Source of the DNA: an uncultured Sutterella sp.
GTDB lineage: Bacteria; Pseudomonadota; Gammaproteobacteria; Burkholderiales; Burkholderiaceae_F
Direction: 5' to 3'
DNA: 9,528 nucleotides
Assembly: GCA_902493085.1 (NCBI GenBank)
Contig: CABUOH010000029.1
Coordinates: 1 to 9,528, forward strand
Position numbers and translations under genes: made by a program. Within the stretch, counting starts at the first letter, position 1. Each line of letters begins with the position of its first letter. This document shows, in pieces, positions 1 through 7,825 of this stretch. Under the pieces are notes generated by a model. That model was not told the DNA's origin, made no database searches, and saw nothing but the letters and a program-made list of their open reading frames with translations.

Positions 1-929
1 GCATCGACCATAAGGGCTGTTCTGTTCTCGTCGGCTATGACAAGCAGTCTCAGGACATTGCTCAAGGTGTTGACAGCGCTGCCGACGACGAACTCAATCT
101 CGGCGCCGGCGACCAAGGTCTCATGTTCGGCTACGCCTGCGACGAAACGCCGACACTCATGCCTGCACCGATCTACTATGCTCATCGCCTTGTCGAGCGT
201 CAGAGCATCGTCCGCAAGAACGGCTCCTTCCCGACGCTGCGTCCTGACGCCAAGAGTCAGGTGACGCTCCGCTACCGCGACGGCAAGCCCGTCGGTTGCG
301 ATACGATCGTGCTTTCCACTCAGCATGCCCCGGAAATGTCCGAAGGCAAGCACATGAAGGCGGAATTCATTGACGAAGTCATTGAAAAAATCATCCGTCC
401 GGTCATGCCTGCCGAATGGCTCAAGGACACCCGCTTTCTCATTAACCCGACCGGTCGCTTTGTCGTCGGCGGCCCGCAGGGCGACTGCGGCCTGACCGGC
501 CGCAAGATCATCGTCGACACTTACGGCGGCTACTGCCCGCACGGCGGCGGCGCCTTCTCCGGCAAGGATCCGACGAAGGTTGACCGCTCCGCAGCATACG
601 CCTGCCGCTATGTTGCCAAGAACATCGTCGCCGCTGGTCTTGCCACCCAATGCCAGGTGCAGGTCGCCTACGCCATCGGCGTGGCAGAGCCCATGAACAT
701 TACCGTGTTCACGAACGGCACGGGCGTAATCCCCGACGAGCAAATCGCCAAGCTTGTTCGCGCTCACTTCGACCTGCGTCCCCGCGGCATCATCCAGATG
801 CTCGACCTGCGTCGCCCGATTTACTCAAAGACCGCCGCCTACGGTCACTTCGGTCGCGAAGAACCGGAATTCACGTGGGAAAAGACCGACAAGGCCGCCC
901 TCCTGCGCGACGCCGCCGGTCTCCGTTAA
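1..929 (+). CDS. metK: S-adenosylmethionine synthase, 5'-truncated by the window edge
   Basis: MetK makes S-adenosylmethionine from methionine and ATP in the cytoplasm, supplying methyl groups to enzymes such as RsmI. The frame is open from position 3 and ends at TAA 927-929, leaving 308 residues. Compared with the 384-residue E. coli enzyme, roughly the first 80 residues are missing and the start codon lies outside the window. Visible family signatures include DIAQGVD, GAGDQGLMFGYA around positions 105-140, LRPDAKSQVT, INPTGRF, GDCGLTGRKIIVDTYGG, the GGGAFSGKDPTKVDRSAAY signature near 544-600, and the C-terminal AAYGHFGRE with KTDKAALLRDAAGL. One small oddity is YCP just before HGGGAF, where E. 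coli has MAR. The gene is followed by an intrinsic terminator at 953-993, so it probably ends its own transcription unit. Identity is very secure. Confidence 0.98.
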   Translation, partial: IDHKGCSVLVGYDKQSQDIAQGVDSAADDELNLGAGDQGLMFGYACDETPTLMPAPIYYAHRLVERQSIVRKNGSFPTLRPDAKSQVTLRYRDGKPVGCDTIVLSTQHAPEMSEGKHMKAEFIDEVIEKIIRPVMPAEWLKDTRFLINPTGRFVVGGPQGDCGLTGRKIIVDTYGGYCPHGGGAFSGKDPTKVDRSAAYACRYVAKNIVAAGLATQCQVQVAYAIGVAEPMNITVFTNGTGVIPDEQIAKLVRAHFDLRPRGIIQMLDLRRPIYSKTAAYGHFGREEPEFTWEKTDKAALLRDAAGLR

Positions 930-952
930 TCGGCTGACTGCGCAATCCCGAG

Positions 953-993
953 AACCGGCCCTGCAACCTCTGCAGGCCGGTTTTTTGTTTTTT
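953..993 (+). terminator. Rho-independent terminator of metK
   Basis: A GC-rich inverted repeat pairs AACCGGCCCTGCA (953-965) with TGCAGGCCGGTT (971-982). It has a single bulged C and a five-base loop. A T-rich run broken by one G follows immediately. It lies 23 bases after the metK stop codon. This is a textbook intrinsic terminator and separates metK from trpS. Confidence 0.9.
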
Positions 994-1078
994 CGACAAA
1001 CGCGTATCATGTAAAGATCGCCTTGGCGGGCCCTTTCAACAGCGCGTCCGCTCAAACAACCAGATGGAACAAACAGAT

Positions 1079-2377
1079 ATGAAAAAGCGAGTTCTGACCG
1101 GCATCAATACAACCGGCACCCTCCATATCGGCAACTACGTCGGCGCCATCCGCCCGGCCATCCGAGACAGCAAAAATCCGGACGTGCAGAGCTTCTTCTT
1201 CATGGCTGACCTGCACGCCCTCATCAAATGCCAGGATCCAGACCGCATTGAACGCAGCCGCATGCAGATCGCGGCAACTTGGCTGGCTGCCGGACTTGAC
1301 CCGGAACGCGTTGTGTTCTACCGCCAAAGCGATATTCCCGAAATACCGCTTCTGAACTGGATGCTGACCTGTTGCACGAGCAAGGGGCAGATGAACCGTG
1401 CTCACGCCTACAAGGCAGCCACCGACGCTGCCGTTGCCTCGGGCAAGGATCCTGATGCCGATGTCTCGATGGGCCTATTTTGCTACCCCATCCTGATGGC
1501 CGCCGACATTCTCATGTTCAACGCCAACGAAGTGCCGGTTGGTCATGACCAGATTCAACATCTCGAAATGGCCCGCGACGTTGCCACACGCTTCAACAAT
1601 CTCTACGCCAAGCCCAATGAGCCCTTCTTCGCACTCCCGCAGGCTACCGGCGGCTCTGACATTGAAGTACTCCCGGGGCTCGACGGTCGCAAGATGAGCA
1701 AGTCCTACAACAACGTGATTCCGCTTTTTGAAGGCGGTCGAAAGGCCCTTGACGAAGCCATCTCCCGCATCGTTACTGACAGCCGCCTCCCAGGCGAACC
1801 CAAAGATCCGGATAGCACCTCACTCACCGTCATCTACGACGCGTTTGCCACCGCAGAAGAGTCCGCCGCCTTCCGTCAGGAACTTCGCGACGGTCTTGGC
1901 TGGGGTGAGGCCAAGAAACGCCTTGCCGACAAGATCGACGCCGAAATCGGTCCTATGCGCCTGCGTTACGAAGAACTGACTGCTCATCCTGAACAAATTG
2001 AGGCCATCCTGCAGCAGGGCGCTGCTCGTGCACGTGTTTATGCTTCCGAGCTCATCGCCAGACTCCGTCAAGCCGTTGGCCTGCGTTCCTTCCAAAAAAT
2101 TGAGACGTCTGATGCCCCAAAGCCCCAAAAGAAGAAAGCGCCCGCCACACTCTTCAAGCAGTACCGCGAAAATGACGGCCGCTTCTACTTCAAACTGACA
2201 CACGAAGGATCCGAGTTGCTCGTTTCCGACGGCTTCGAATCCGGTCGCGACGCAGGTCAATGGATCGGCCGTCTCAAGAAAGATCCTGCTTTGCTTGCAG
2301 ATGCTCCGGTTCACTTGGCTGAGGGGCTCAGCACCGAAATCGTCATAGCCCGCCTGAAGGCGCTTGCCGAGGAATAA
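1079..2377 (+). CDS. trpS: Tryptophan--tRNA ligase with C-terminal extension
   Basis: TrpS charges tRNA-Trp with tryptophan using ATP in the cytoplasm. It is a class I synthetase: the HIGH-type motif appears as HIGN at residues 16-19, and the KMSKS loop is intact at residues 205-209. The core ends near residue 340. A Lys/Pro-rich linker follows (about 345-360), then a domain of roughly 70 residues that begins FKQYRENDGRFYFKL and contains GFESGRDAGQ. That domain resembles the DUF1508/YegP fold and is absent from the 334-residue E. coli TrpS; I recall similar extensions in other betaproteobacterial TrpS proteins. I chose the ATG at 1079 because GGAA lies nine bases upstream and the protein then begins directly with KKRVLTGI. 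An in-frame ATG at 1064 would add five residues but has no visible ribosome-binding site. The gene converges with the cyclo-ligase gene. Confidence 0.95.
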   Translation: MKKRVLTGINTTGTLHIGNYVGAIRPAIRDSKNPDVQSFFFMADLHALIKCQDPDRIERSRMQIAATWLAAGLDPERVVFYRQSDIPEIPLLNWMLTCCTSKGQMNRAHAYKAATDAAVASGKDPDADVSMGLFCYPILMAADILMFNANEVPVGHDQIQHLEMARDVATRFNNLYAKPNEPFFALPQATGGSDIEVLPGLDGRKMSKSYNNVIPLFEGGRKALDEAISRIVTDSRLPGEPKDPDSTSLTVIYDAFATAEESAAFRQELRDGLGWGEAKKRLADKIDAEIGPMRLRYEELTAHPEQIEAILQQGAARARVYASELIARLRQAVGLRSFQKIETSDAPKPQKKKAPATLFKQYRENDGRFYFKLTHEGSELLVSDGFESGRDAGQWIGRLKKDPALLADAPVHLAEGLSTEIVIARLKALAEE

Positions 2378-2398
2378 GAGAGGACTCCAACTTCGCTC

Positions 2399-2437
2399 AG
2401 GCGCCGCCCGTGTTCATCGTCGCGGCGCCTTTCCCTT
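2399..2437 (+). terminator. Probable terminator of trpS between convergent genes
   Basis: A perfect 9-bp inverted repeat pairs AGGCGCCGC (2399-2407) with GCGGCGCCT (2422-2430) around a 14-base loop. A pyrimidine-rich tail, TTTCCCTT, follows on the plus strand. It sits 21 bases after the trpS stop codon and overlaps the last codons and stop of the convergent minus-strand gene. The T tract is interrupted and the loop is long, so its strength is uncertain. On the minus strand no T run follows the hairpin. Confidence 0.6.
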
Positions 2438-3004
2438 CAAGATAATTCGTTGATCCGTCACAATTGCATCAAGCGGCTCGTCAAATGGCTCAAAGATCTC
2501 CTCTGGTACCCGGAGCTCATCAAAAGCCACACCGATCGTCAGTGGTCGCCGGTCGCCACAGGCAGCCAGATACCGATCAAAATAACCTCCGCCATACCCC
2601 AATCGCCTGCATGACTCCGCGTAGCCCACGCAGGGGGCCACCAACATGTCTGGAGGCTCATCGGCCACTTCACCTGGTGCGTACGGAATGCCCGCGCAAT
2701 CCTTCAACAGCACCGCATCCGCATCCCACCTCCTGTAAACCATGCAATCAGGACGAGTCTCGGGCAAATAAATCAACGCACCGGTCCGATCCCGCCACTG
2801 TCGTACGGCGTCAAGGAGCCTAGGTTCCGAGCGAATCGGCCAGAAAACTCCCACACTTTCGGGACGAGCGATCTCCAACATTTCCAAAAACCGCACGACA
2901 AGACCATTGCCGTGTGAAGGAGATTCAAACAATTGTTTCCGTCTCATCAAAAGAGAGGTTCGAAGAGCTTTCTTCGTTAACATTGATTCACTCTCTTCCG
3001 TCAT
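2414..3004 (-). CDS. 5-formyltetrahydrofolate cyclo-ligase
   Basis: This enzyme uses ATP to convert 5-formyl-THF to 5,10-methenyl-THF, returning a stored folate form to one-carbon metabolism. The product is 196 residues, near the usual family length. The N-terminal basic helix carries KKALRTSLLMRRK. FWPIRSEPR follows at about residues 54-62, and the family signature RRLGYGGGYFDR lies at 133-144, preceded by APCVGY. The C-terminal DAIVTDQRII also fits the family. The start at 3004 is supported by AAGGAAG about seven bases upstream. A second in-frame ATG at 2983 (MLTKKALR) also has a purine-rich upstream stretch and cannot be excluded. It is divergent from slt with 48 bp between start codons, a Burkholderiales-like arrangement. 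The names ygfA and fau are both used for this family, so no symbol is assigned. Confidence 0.95.
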   Translation of the reverse strand: MTEESESMLTKKALRTSLLMRRKQLFESPSHGNGLVVRFLEMLEIARPESVGVFWPIRSEPRLLDAVRQWRDRTGALIYLPETRPDCMVYRRWDADAVLLKDCAGIPYAPGEVADEPPDMLVAPCVGYAESCRRLGYGGGYFDRYLAACGDRRPLTIGVAFDELRVPEEIFEPFDEPLDAIVTDQRIILKGKAPRR

Positions 3005-3052
3005 ATTGAAGCTTCCTTCCCTGTGTTCCGCCCTTTACAGACTCGTTGAAAA

Positions 3053-5092
3053 ATGTCATCCGCCGCCTTCAATCTGAAACTGCTTTCAAGCTTGTTCCTG
3101 ATGGGATATCTTGCCTGCGCAACTCCCGGATTTGCAACCGAAGCTCAACCAGCGTCGGCAACAGCCGACGCAAAACTTCAGACTGATGCCGCGAAGGCGG
3201 ACAAGCGTTTCAATGATGCTTGGCAAGCTTACAGAAACGGCCGTCTTGACACGCTCGAGAGCCTGAGCGCCTCCCTGGAAGCTCACCCACTTGCCGACTA
3301 TCCTAAACTTTGGCAGTTAATGTTGGAACTCCGTCGCAACAAGGATGACCCCAGCGTCAACCTGCGCTTCATCCAATTCATCGAGCGGCATCAGGGACAG
3401 TACCTAGGCGAGCGGTCGGCCTCCGATTATTTGATGACGGCAGCCGACCGAATAAATCCAGTGCTCTTCAACCGACTCTACAACCTGTTGCAGTGGAACA
3501 AGGAAGAACCGGGCATTCTTGCTTGGTACTACTGGTACAACTTCGATACTACGCCTCGCAAGACGATACAGGCCTTCGTGCGCGACTCGAAGGTCGCCGG
3601 GCGCCCTCTGCGCTTGCTGAATGATCGTCTGATAGAGCGGGACCCATCCTGGGCGTGGTCCTCCGTCTTGATCCAATTGCAGAACCGCCGTTGGCAGGAA
3701 GTGCGCTACATTGTTGAGCACGCCCCTCCCAAGTCAATGCCGGCCACCGCCAAGACACTTACCGCCATTCTGAATAATCCTAAGCGTTGGTACAAGCAAA
3801 ACGCCAAGAGATTCGACAAACTGCCTGCCCGCGTTCAGATCTTTTTCATCATGCGCATGCGCGGCATTGACTTCAAATTGTCGCAAAAACTGGCCGCCAA
3901 ACTCTCTCCACAACTCGCGCCGAAGTGGCAGAGCTTCCTCTGGGGACAGCTTGCCTACGAAGCAACCATCAGCCAGACCGGTGACGGTGCCGAACTATTC
4001 ACTCGTGCGGGAAGCCGCATCTACAAGAGCCCTGTTGTCGTTCAGCCCGACCTAATGGCCGGCTGGGCCGCCCGGGCCTACATGCGTAAGGGCGACTGGA
4101 AGAATGTTGAACAAGCCATCAGCCGGATGTCTGTCGATGCTCGCAAGGGAGAGACTTGGCTCTACTGGTTGGCACGCGCCCATGCCGAACAAAATCGCGT
4201 CGCCAAAGCAGAACCGCTCTACAAAGCCATTTCCAATAACCCAACTTTCTATGGCAAGCTTGCCTGTGACGAGCTTGGAATCCCCTACGCCATGGAACGG
4301 TCCGGAACAGCCGTCTCCAACGCAGAAGTCCTCCGCTGGGCTTCGGATCCAAGCATCCGGCGCGCCATTGCTTTTTACCAAGCCAACTTTTATTTTCTTG
4401 GGCATGCGGAATGGAATTGGGCTCTTCGCAATCAGAAGTCTCGCGACCTCTATGCAGCAGCGGTTTTCGCTCAACAACAGGGCATCCATCATCGAATGAT
4501 CAATACGGGACAACGTGCAGGCAGAGACTTCTTCGATCTCGCTCTCCTCTATCCCACACCACACAAGGCGCTTATCAGCGCAATGAGCACCCACAACGAT
4601 CTTCCTGATGCTTGGGTCTACGGCCTCATTCGTCAGGAGTCCCGCTTCATGTCCGGGGTAAGTTCAAACGTTGGCGCACAAGGTCTCATGCAGGTCATGC
4701 CCAAGACTGCCAATTGGCTCATCCGAAAGCTTGATCTCGCGGAATACAAGGGGAGGCCGCTTGCCGACCCGGACACAAACGTTGCACTAGGCACCGCCTA
4801 CCTGAGCATGCTGCGAAAGGACTTTGACGGCAACTTCGCACTTTCGAGCGCCGCCTACAATGCAGGCCCAGTTCGTGCCCGCATCTGGCGCAAGACTCTC
4901 GACAAGCCTATGGAAGGCGCCGTCTTCATTGAGTGCATTCCCTATTTCGAAACCCGTGACTACGTCAAGAACGTGCTTTCAAACACATTCATGTATGCTC
5001 ATCAGCTGCAGAAGGATCTAGGCTCCTTCAAATCGTTTGTCGGCACCGTAACGCCCCCCAACCCGACAGCCCGAGAGGCCGATCTCCCTTGA
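3053..5092 (+). CDS. slt: Soluble lytic murein transglycosylase, Slt70 type
   Basis: This periplasmic enzyme cleaves the MurNAc-GlcNAc bond of peptidoglycan, forming 1,6-anhydro-MurNAc ends during wall turnover. It has 679 residues, somewhat longer than the roughly 645-residue E. coli Slt70 precursor. A signal peptide covers about residues 1-28, with a likely cleavage after GFA. The middle (about 40-480) is a helical superhelix region with tetratricopeptide-like runs such as WLYWLARAHAEQNRVAKAEPLY. The C-terminal SLT domain starts near residue 515, with catalytic Glu529 in RQESRF, GLMQ at 544-547 and NAGP at 603-606. ETRDYVKNVL follows near residue 631. No clear Shine-Dalgarno sequence precedes the ATG at 3053. 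cca follows after 31 bp with no terminator, so the two are probably co-transcribed. The family assignment is secure; the symbol is by similarity. Confidence 0.95.
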   Translation: MSSAAFNLKLLSSLFLMGYLACATPGFATEAQPASATADAKLQTDAAKADKRFNDAWQAYRNGRLDTLESLSASLEAHPLADYPKLWQLMLELRRNKDDPSVNLRFIQFIERHQGQYLGERSASDYLMTAADRINPVLFNRLYNLLQWNKEEPGILAWYYWYNFDTTPRKTIQAFVRDSKVAGRPLRLLNDRLIERDPSWAWSSVLIQLQNRRWQEVRYIVEHAPPKSMPATAKTLTAILNNPKRWYKQNAKRFDKLPARVQIFFIMRMRGIDFKLSQKLAAKLSPQLAPKWQSFLWGQLAYEATISQTGDGAELFTRAGSRIYKSPVVVQPDLMAGWAARAYMRKGDWKNVEQAISRMSVDARKGETWLYWLARAHAEQNRVAKAEPLYKAISNNPTFYGKLACDELGIPYAMERSGTAVSNAEVLRWASDPSIRRAIAFYQANFYFLGHAEWNWALRNQKSRDLYAAAVFAQQQGIHHRMINTGQRAGRDFFDLALLYPTPHKALISAMSTHNDLPDAWVYGLIRQESRFMSGVSSNVGAQGLMQVMPKTANWLIRKLDLAEYKGRPLADPDTNVALGTAYLSMLRKDFDGNFALSSAAYNAGPVRARIWRKTLDKPMEGAVFIECIPYFETRDYVKNVLSNTFMYAHQLQKDLGSFKSFVGTVTPPNPTAREADLP

Positions 5093-5123
5093 ACGCGAGT
5101 GCCTGATAGGAAAATATCGACAT

Positions 5124-6257
5124 ATGAAGATTTACACCGTTGGCGGCTATGTACGTGACTTGCTGCTTAGAGAAAGCGGCTACGACGTCCCTCTCGGCGG
5201 AGACCGCGACTGGGTTGTCGTGGGCGCTACGCCGGAGGAAATGCTAGACAGAGGCTTCACACCCGTTGGAGCCGACTTCCCCGTATTTCTCCACCCCAAG
5301 ACCCATGAAGAATACGCACTTGCCCGCACCGAACGCAAAACGGCACGCGGCTACCATGGCTTCATCTTTCACACTGATCCGAGCGTAACGCTGGAAGAAG
5401 ACCTCAAGCGGCGCGACCTCACGATAAACGCCATGGCTTTGAACGATGAAGGACGAATCATTGACCCGTACGGCGGCATGAATGATCTGCGAAACCGGAT
5501 TCTCCGCCACGTAAGCGAGGCTTTTTCCGAAGATCCCGTACGCATTCTTCGCGTCGCCCGCTTCTGCGCAAAATTCGGTGATTTTCAAATTGCCGAGGAA
5601 ACCATGAAACTCATGAGACTCATGGTCCAAAACGGTGAGGCAGATGCCCTCGTACCCGAGAGAATATGGTCGGAGATAAGCCGTGGGCTTGCATCGCGTC
5701 ATCCGCTCAACATGATTGATGCGCTCGACTGTTGCGGCTTGTGGGCCAAACTCTTCCCTGTCGACCCCCAAAATCCCGCGATGCGGGAAGCGCTCTCCAA
5801 AGCCGCAGAAGAGAATTTATCTCTCGACGCACGCTTTGCCCTCATGACATCTTTCTGCAGCACTCCCGAAGAAGCTCAAAAGCTTGCCGCAAGCTTGCGC
5901 GCTCCCGTTGTTCTGCAGCAGCTTTGCGGGTGCTTCCGTACTCTGCTACCGCTTTTCGAGAAGGCCGAAGATGTTCAAAGCGCCGGAGCTCTACTAGAAC
6001 GAGGCGATGCGCTCCGCAGGCCGGAACGCATGTTGACCATGATCCACATGTGGGAGACGTTGTCCCAAAAGCCCGCAGCCAATCTCAAGAAGGCAACAGA
6101 GCTTTGGCGTAGTGTTGACGCCGGTACCGTTGCCAAAGCCCAAGCCGTCCCTAGACAGATCCCGGCAGCCGTTCGCGCGGCCCGCATGGAAGCAATACGA
6201 CCGCTCTTCGCCGTCTCAGAGAAGACGAGCGATCACGGCCACGATGGCCGTCAGTAA
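5124..6257 (+). CDS. cca: CCA-adding tRNA nucleotidyltransferase lacking HD motifs
   Basis: Cca adds or repairs the 3' CCA end of tRNAs using CTP and ATP without a nucleic-acid template. The N-terminal half is very like E. coli Cca. GGYVRD is at residues 7-12 and the metal-binding DRD at 27-29, with a linker about six residues longer than in E. coli. DFPVFLHPKTHEEYALARTERK covers 51-72, the nucleotide-selecting region contains RRD at 96-98, and EDPVRILRVARF is at 136-147. After residue 214 the resemblance fades. The segment LDARFALMTSFCS (234-246) aligns with the E. coli stretch containing CHDLGKG, but the His-Asp pair is gone, as is the upstream HxxxD-type metal site. The protein is 377 residues against 412 in E. 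coli. It therefore probably keeps nucleotidyltransferase activity but not the phosphohydrolase activities. Its last 13 codons and stop overlap the 3' end of the minus-strand DUF2905 gene. Confidence 0.95.
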   Translation: MKIYTVGGYVRDLLLRESGYDVPLGGDRDWVVVGATPEEMLDRGFTPVGADFPVFLHPKTHEEYALARTERKTARGYHGFIFHTDPSVTLEEDLKRRDLTINAMALNDEGRIIDPYGGMNDLRNRILRHVSEAFSEDPVRILRVARFCAKFGDFQIAEETMKLMRLMVQNGEADALVPERIWSEISRGLASRHPLNMIDALDCCGLWAKLFPVDPQNPAMREALSKAAEENLSLDARFALMTSFCSTPEEAQKLAASLRAPVVLQQLCGCFRTLLPLFEKAEDVQSAGALLERGDALRRPERMLTMIHMWETLSQKPAANLKKATELWRSVDAGTVAKAQAVPRQIPAAVRAARMEAIRPLFAVSEKTSDHGHDGRQ

Positions 6258-6407
6258 AATCGTACTCATCAAGGGAATCTCAACCTTGTGCCCCATGACC
6301 GTGAAGTTGATGTCCCCAGGGAGACGCCCAAGTCCCCATCGTCTGAGCGTCGGCACACACGACAGAACGACGACAAGCAAGACAAAAATACAGATGATCC
6401 ATCGCAT
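6216..6407 (-). CDS. Small two-helix membrane protein, DUF2905 family
   Basis: This 63-residue protein has two hydrophobic segments, about residues 3-18 and 46-62. They flank a short polar stretch with the motif GLGRLPGDI at residues 25-33, the hallmark of the DUF2905 family. The family has no established function; the layout suggests a small inner-membrane protein. The ATG at 6407 is preceded by AAGGAA about nine bases upstream, a good ribosome-binding site. A longer open frame reaches 6566 but would add 53 non-family residues reading against folB, so it was not used. The start is 51 bp from the divergent folB start, and the 3' end overlaps cca by 42 bp tail to tail. The motif and ribosome-binding site make this a real gene rather than a shadow. 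Confidence 0.85.
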   Translation of the reverse strand: MRWIICIFVLLVVVLSCVPTLRRWGLGRLPGDINFTVMGHKVEIPLMSTILLTAIVAVIARLL

Positions 6408-6458
6408 CAGCTTGATTTCCTTCAGCTCCGGCAGCCAACAAGCCTTGGCCACTGCACC

Positions 6459-6860
6459 ATGAACAGCAATATTACCGATTTCCTGTCCTTTAATTGTCGC
6501 AAGATTTTCATTCGCGGTCTTATGCTCGATTGCCGCATCGGCGCTTACGAGCAGGAAAAACACCAAACCCAGAAAGTCGTCTTCGAGTGCGATGTTTGGG
6601 TTCCGCTTTTGGACTCCACCAGCCTCTCAGACGAACTCAACGATGTGCTCAATTATGATCAGATTGTCAGCGCCATCTCGGAAATCGCACACTCCGCTCA
6701 TTTCAACCTTCAGGAAACGCTCGTCGACGCGATCGCCGACAAACTGATCACGCTTCCAAAGGTACAGCAACTTCGCGTCTCTACCGCCAAAACTGAAGCC
6801 TATGAGCATGTCGACGCGGTTGGCATTGAAGTCTGGCGACGCCGCTCCCCTCTTTCCTAA
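6459..6860 (+). CDS. folB: Dihydroneopterin aldolase
   Basis: FolB cleaves 7,8-dihydroneopterin to 6-hydroxymethyl-dihydropterin and glycolaldehyde in folate synthesis. The 133-residue product shows FIRGLMLDCRIGAYEQEK (residues 17-34). Glu33 matches the family's conserved glutamate of the YDWER-type motif. LNYDQIV is at 64-70, ETLVDAIADKL at 86-96, and the catalytic-lysine region STAKTEAY is at 108-115 with Lys111. The start at 6459 gives about 15 residues before the fold begins, slightly long for the family; there is no clear Shine-Dalgarno sequence. A role as the related dihydroneopterin triphosphate epimerase (FolX) cannot be excluded by sequence alone. ttcA begins four bases after the stop codon, so the two genes are almost certainly co-transcribed. 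Confidence 0.88.
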   Translation: MNSNITDFLSFNCRKIFIRGLMLDCRIGAYEQEKHQTQKVVFECDVWVPLLDSTSLSDELNDVLNYDQIVSAISEIAHSAHFNLQETLVDAIADKLITLPKVQQLRVSTAKTEAYEHVDAVGIEVWRRRSPLS

Positions 6861-6864
6861 AATC

Positions 6865-7809
6865 ATGAACAACGACAGCCATAACAGCATTTCCATCGTC
6901 CCCGTCTCCGATGTTCGCTCCCGTCCCCTCTCCGAGGACAACGAAATCTTCCAGAACAGCAAAGACGGCGTCAGCATGGGACCGAGCAACCGAAACAAAA
7001 AATCGGTATCTGTCAAGAAGCTCGAAAAGCGAATCATCCGCCTTACGGCTCAGGCAATCACCGATTTCGGCATGATCGAGGACGGCGACCGCGTCATGGT
7101 CGCCATGAGCGGGGGAAAAGACAGCTTCGTGCTCCTTGACGCACTCCTCACGCTACAAAAACGCGCGCCCATCAAATTTGACCTTGTGGCTGTCAATGTC
7201 GACCAGCACATCCCGAACTTTCCCCGCGAAACATTGGAGCAATACTTCAAGGACATAGGCGTCCCTTATCACATTGAGGACCAAGACACCTATTCCATCA
7301 TCCAACGCCTGATCCCCGAAGGCCGCAATGTCTGTTCACTATGTGCGCGCCTGCGTCGCGGCATTCTTTACCGAGTTGCCGGCGAAATGAAATGCAACAA
7401 GATTGCCCTGGGTCACCACATGGACGACATCGTGGGCACACTCCTTCTTAACCTCTTCTACGGCGGCCGCATGAAGGCCATGCCTCCCATCCTGCGAAGC
7501 GATGACGGACGAAACATCGTCATCCGCCCGCTTGCCTATGTTCGAGAAAGCGAAACCGAGAAGTTCGCCAAGATCCGCCAGTATCCTGTCACCTCCAAGG
7601 GCATTTGCGGCGCGGGCGAAAACCTCAAGCGTCAGGAAGTAAAGGAGCTCATCAAGGCATGGGACCGCGAGTTCCCCGGACGCATCTACAACCTCTTCAT
7701 GAGCTTGCAACGCGTCTCTCCTTCGCACTTGATGGACAAGCGCCTTTATGACTTCCACAGTTTCATCCCGCTTCTTCCAACAACCGTTGACGACGGAAGC
7801 GACGAATAA
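6865..7809 (+). CDS. ttcA: tRNA 2-thiocytidine(32) synthetase TtcA
   Basis: TtcA thiolates C32 in the anticodon loop of certain tRNAs, activating the base with ATP and using an iron-sulfur cluster. The product is 314 residues. The ATP PP-loop SGGKDS lies at 82-87, the first cysteine pair CSLCARLRRGILYR at 157-170, and ALGHHMDDIVGTLLLNLFYGG at about 181-201. RSDDGRNIVIRPLAY (211-225) also fits. The second cysteine motif, PCNLCGSQ in E. coli, reads SKGICGAG here (244-251), so only Cys248 remains and residue 245 is Lys. About 50 low-complexity polar residues precede the conserved KKLEKR, and the C-terminus is shorter than in E. coli. The ATG at 6865, four bases after folB, suggests translational coupling. 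The ATG at 6976 (MGPSNRNKK) would give a protein closer to the E. coli start and is a credible alternative. Confidence 0.93.
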   Translation: MNNDSHNSISIVPVSDVRSRPLSEDNEIFQNSKDGVSMGPSNRNKKSVSVKKLEKRIIRLTAQAITDFGMIEDGDRVMVAMSGGKDSFVLLDALLTLQKRAPIKFDLVAVNVDQHIPNFPRETLEQYFKDIGVPYHIEDQDTYSIIQRLIPEGRNVCSLCARLRRGILYRVAGEMKCNKIALGHHMDDIVGTLLLNLFYGGRMKAMPPILRSDDGRNIVIRPLAYVRESETEKFAKIRQYPVTSKGICGAGENLKRQEVKELIKAWDREFPGRIYNLFMSLQRVSPSHLMDKRLYDFHSFIPLLPTTVDDGSDE

Positions 7810-7825
7810 TTCAGGCGTCCTTTCA

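Noticed and set aside
872..877. CACGTG core inside metK as a possible further parS site
   Set aside because: Only two of five flanking bases on each side fit the parS form and it lies in conserved coding sequence.
2031..2036. CACGTG inside trpS as a parS site
   Set aside because: The flanks (left CTCGTG, right TTTAT) do not form the parS palindrome.
1820..2314. Long minus-strand open frame opposite trpS
   Set aside because: It is antisense to a clearly conserved coding region and shows no recognisable protein features.
3005..3052. 6S RNA gene, often next to the formyl-THF cyclo-ligase gene in other proteobacteria
   Set aside because: Only 48 bp separate the two divergent start codons, far too short for 6S RNA.
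3107..3118. Lipobox in the Slt signal peptide (YLAC)
   Set aside because: The -3 residue is Tyr rather than Leu/Val/Ile, and a normal signal peptidase I site follows at GFA, so a soluble periplasmic form is more likely.
6408..6566. Upstream extension of the DUF2905 frame to 6566
   Set aside because: It would read antisense through the start of folB and add 53 residues without family resemblance; the ATG at 6407 has a good AAGGAA site.
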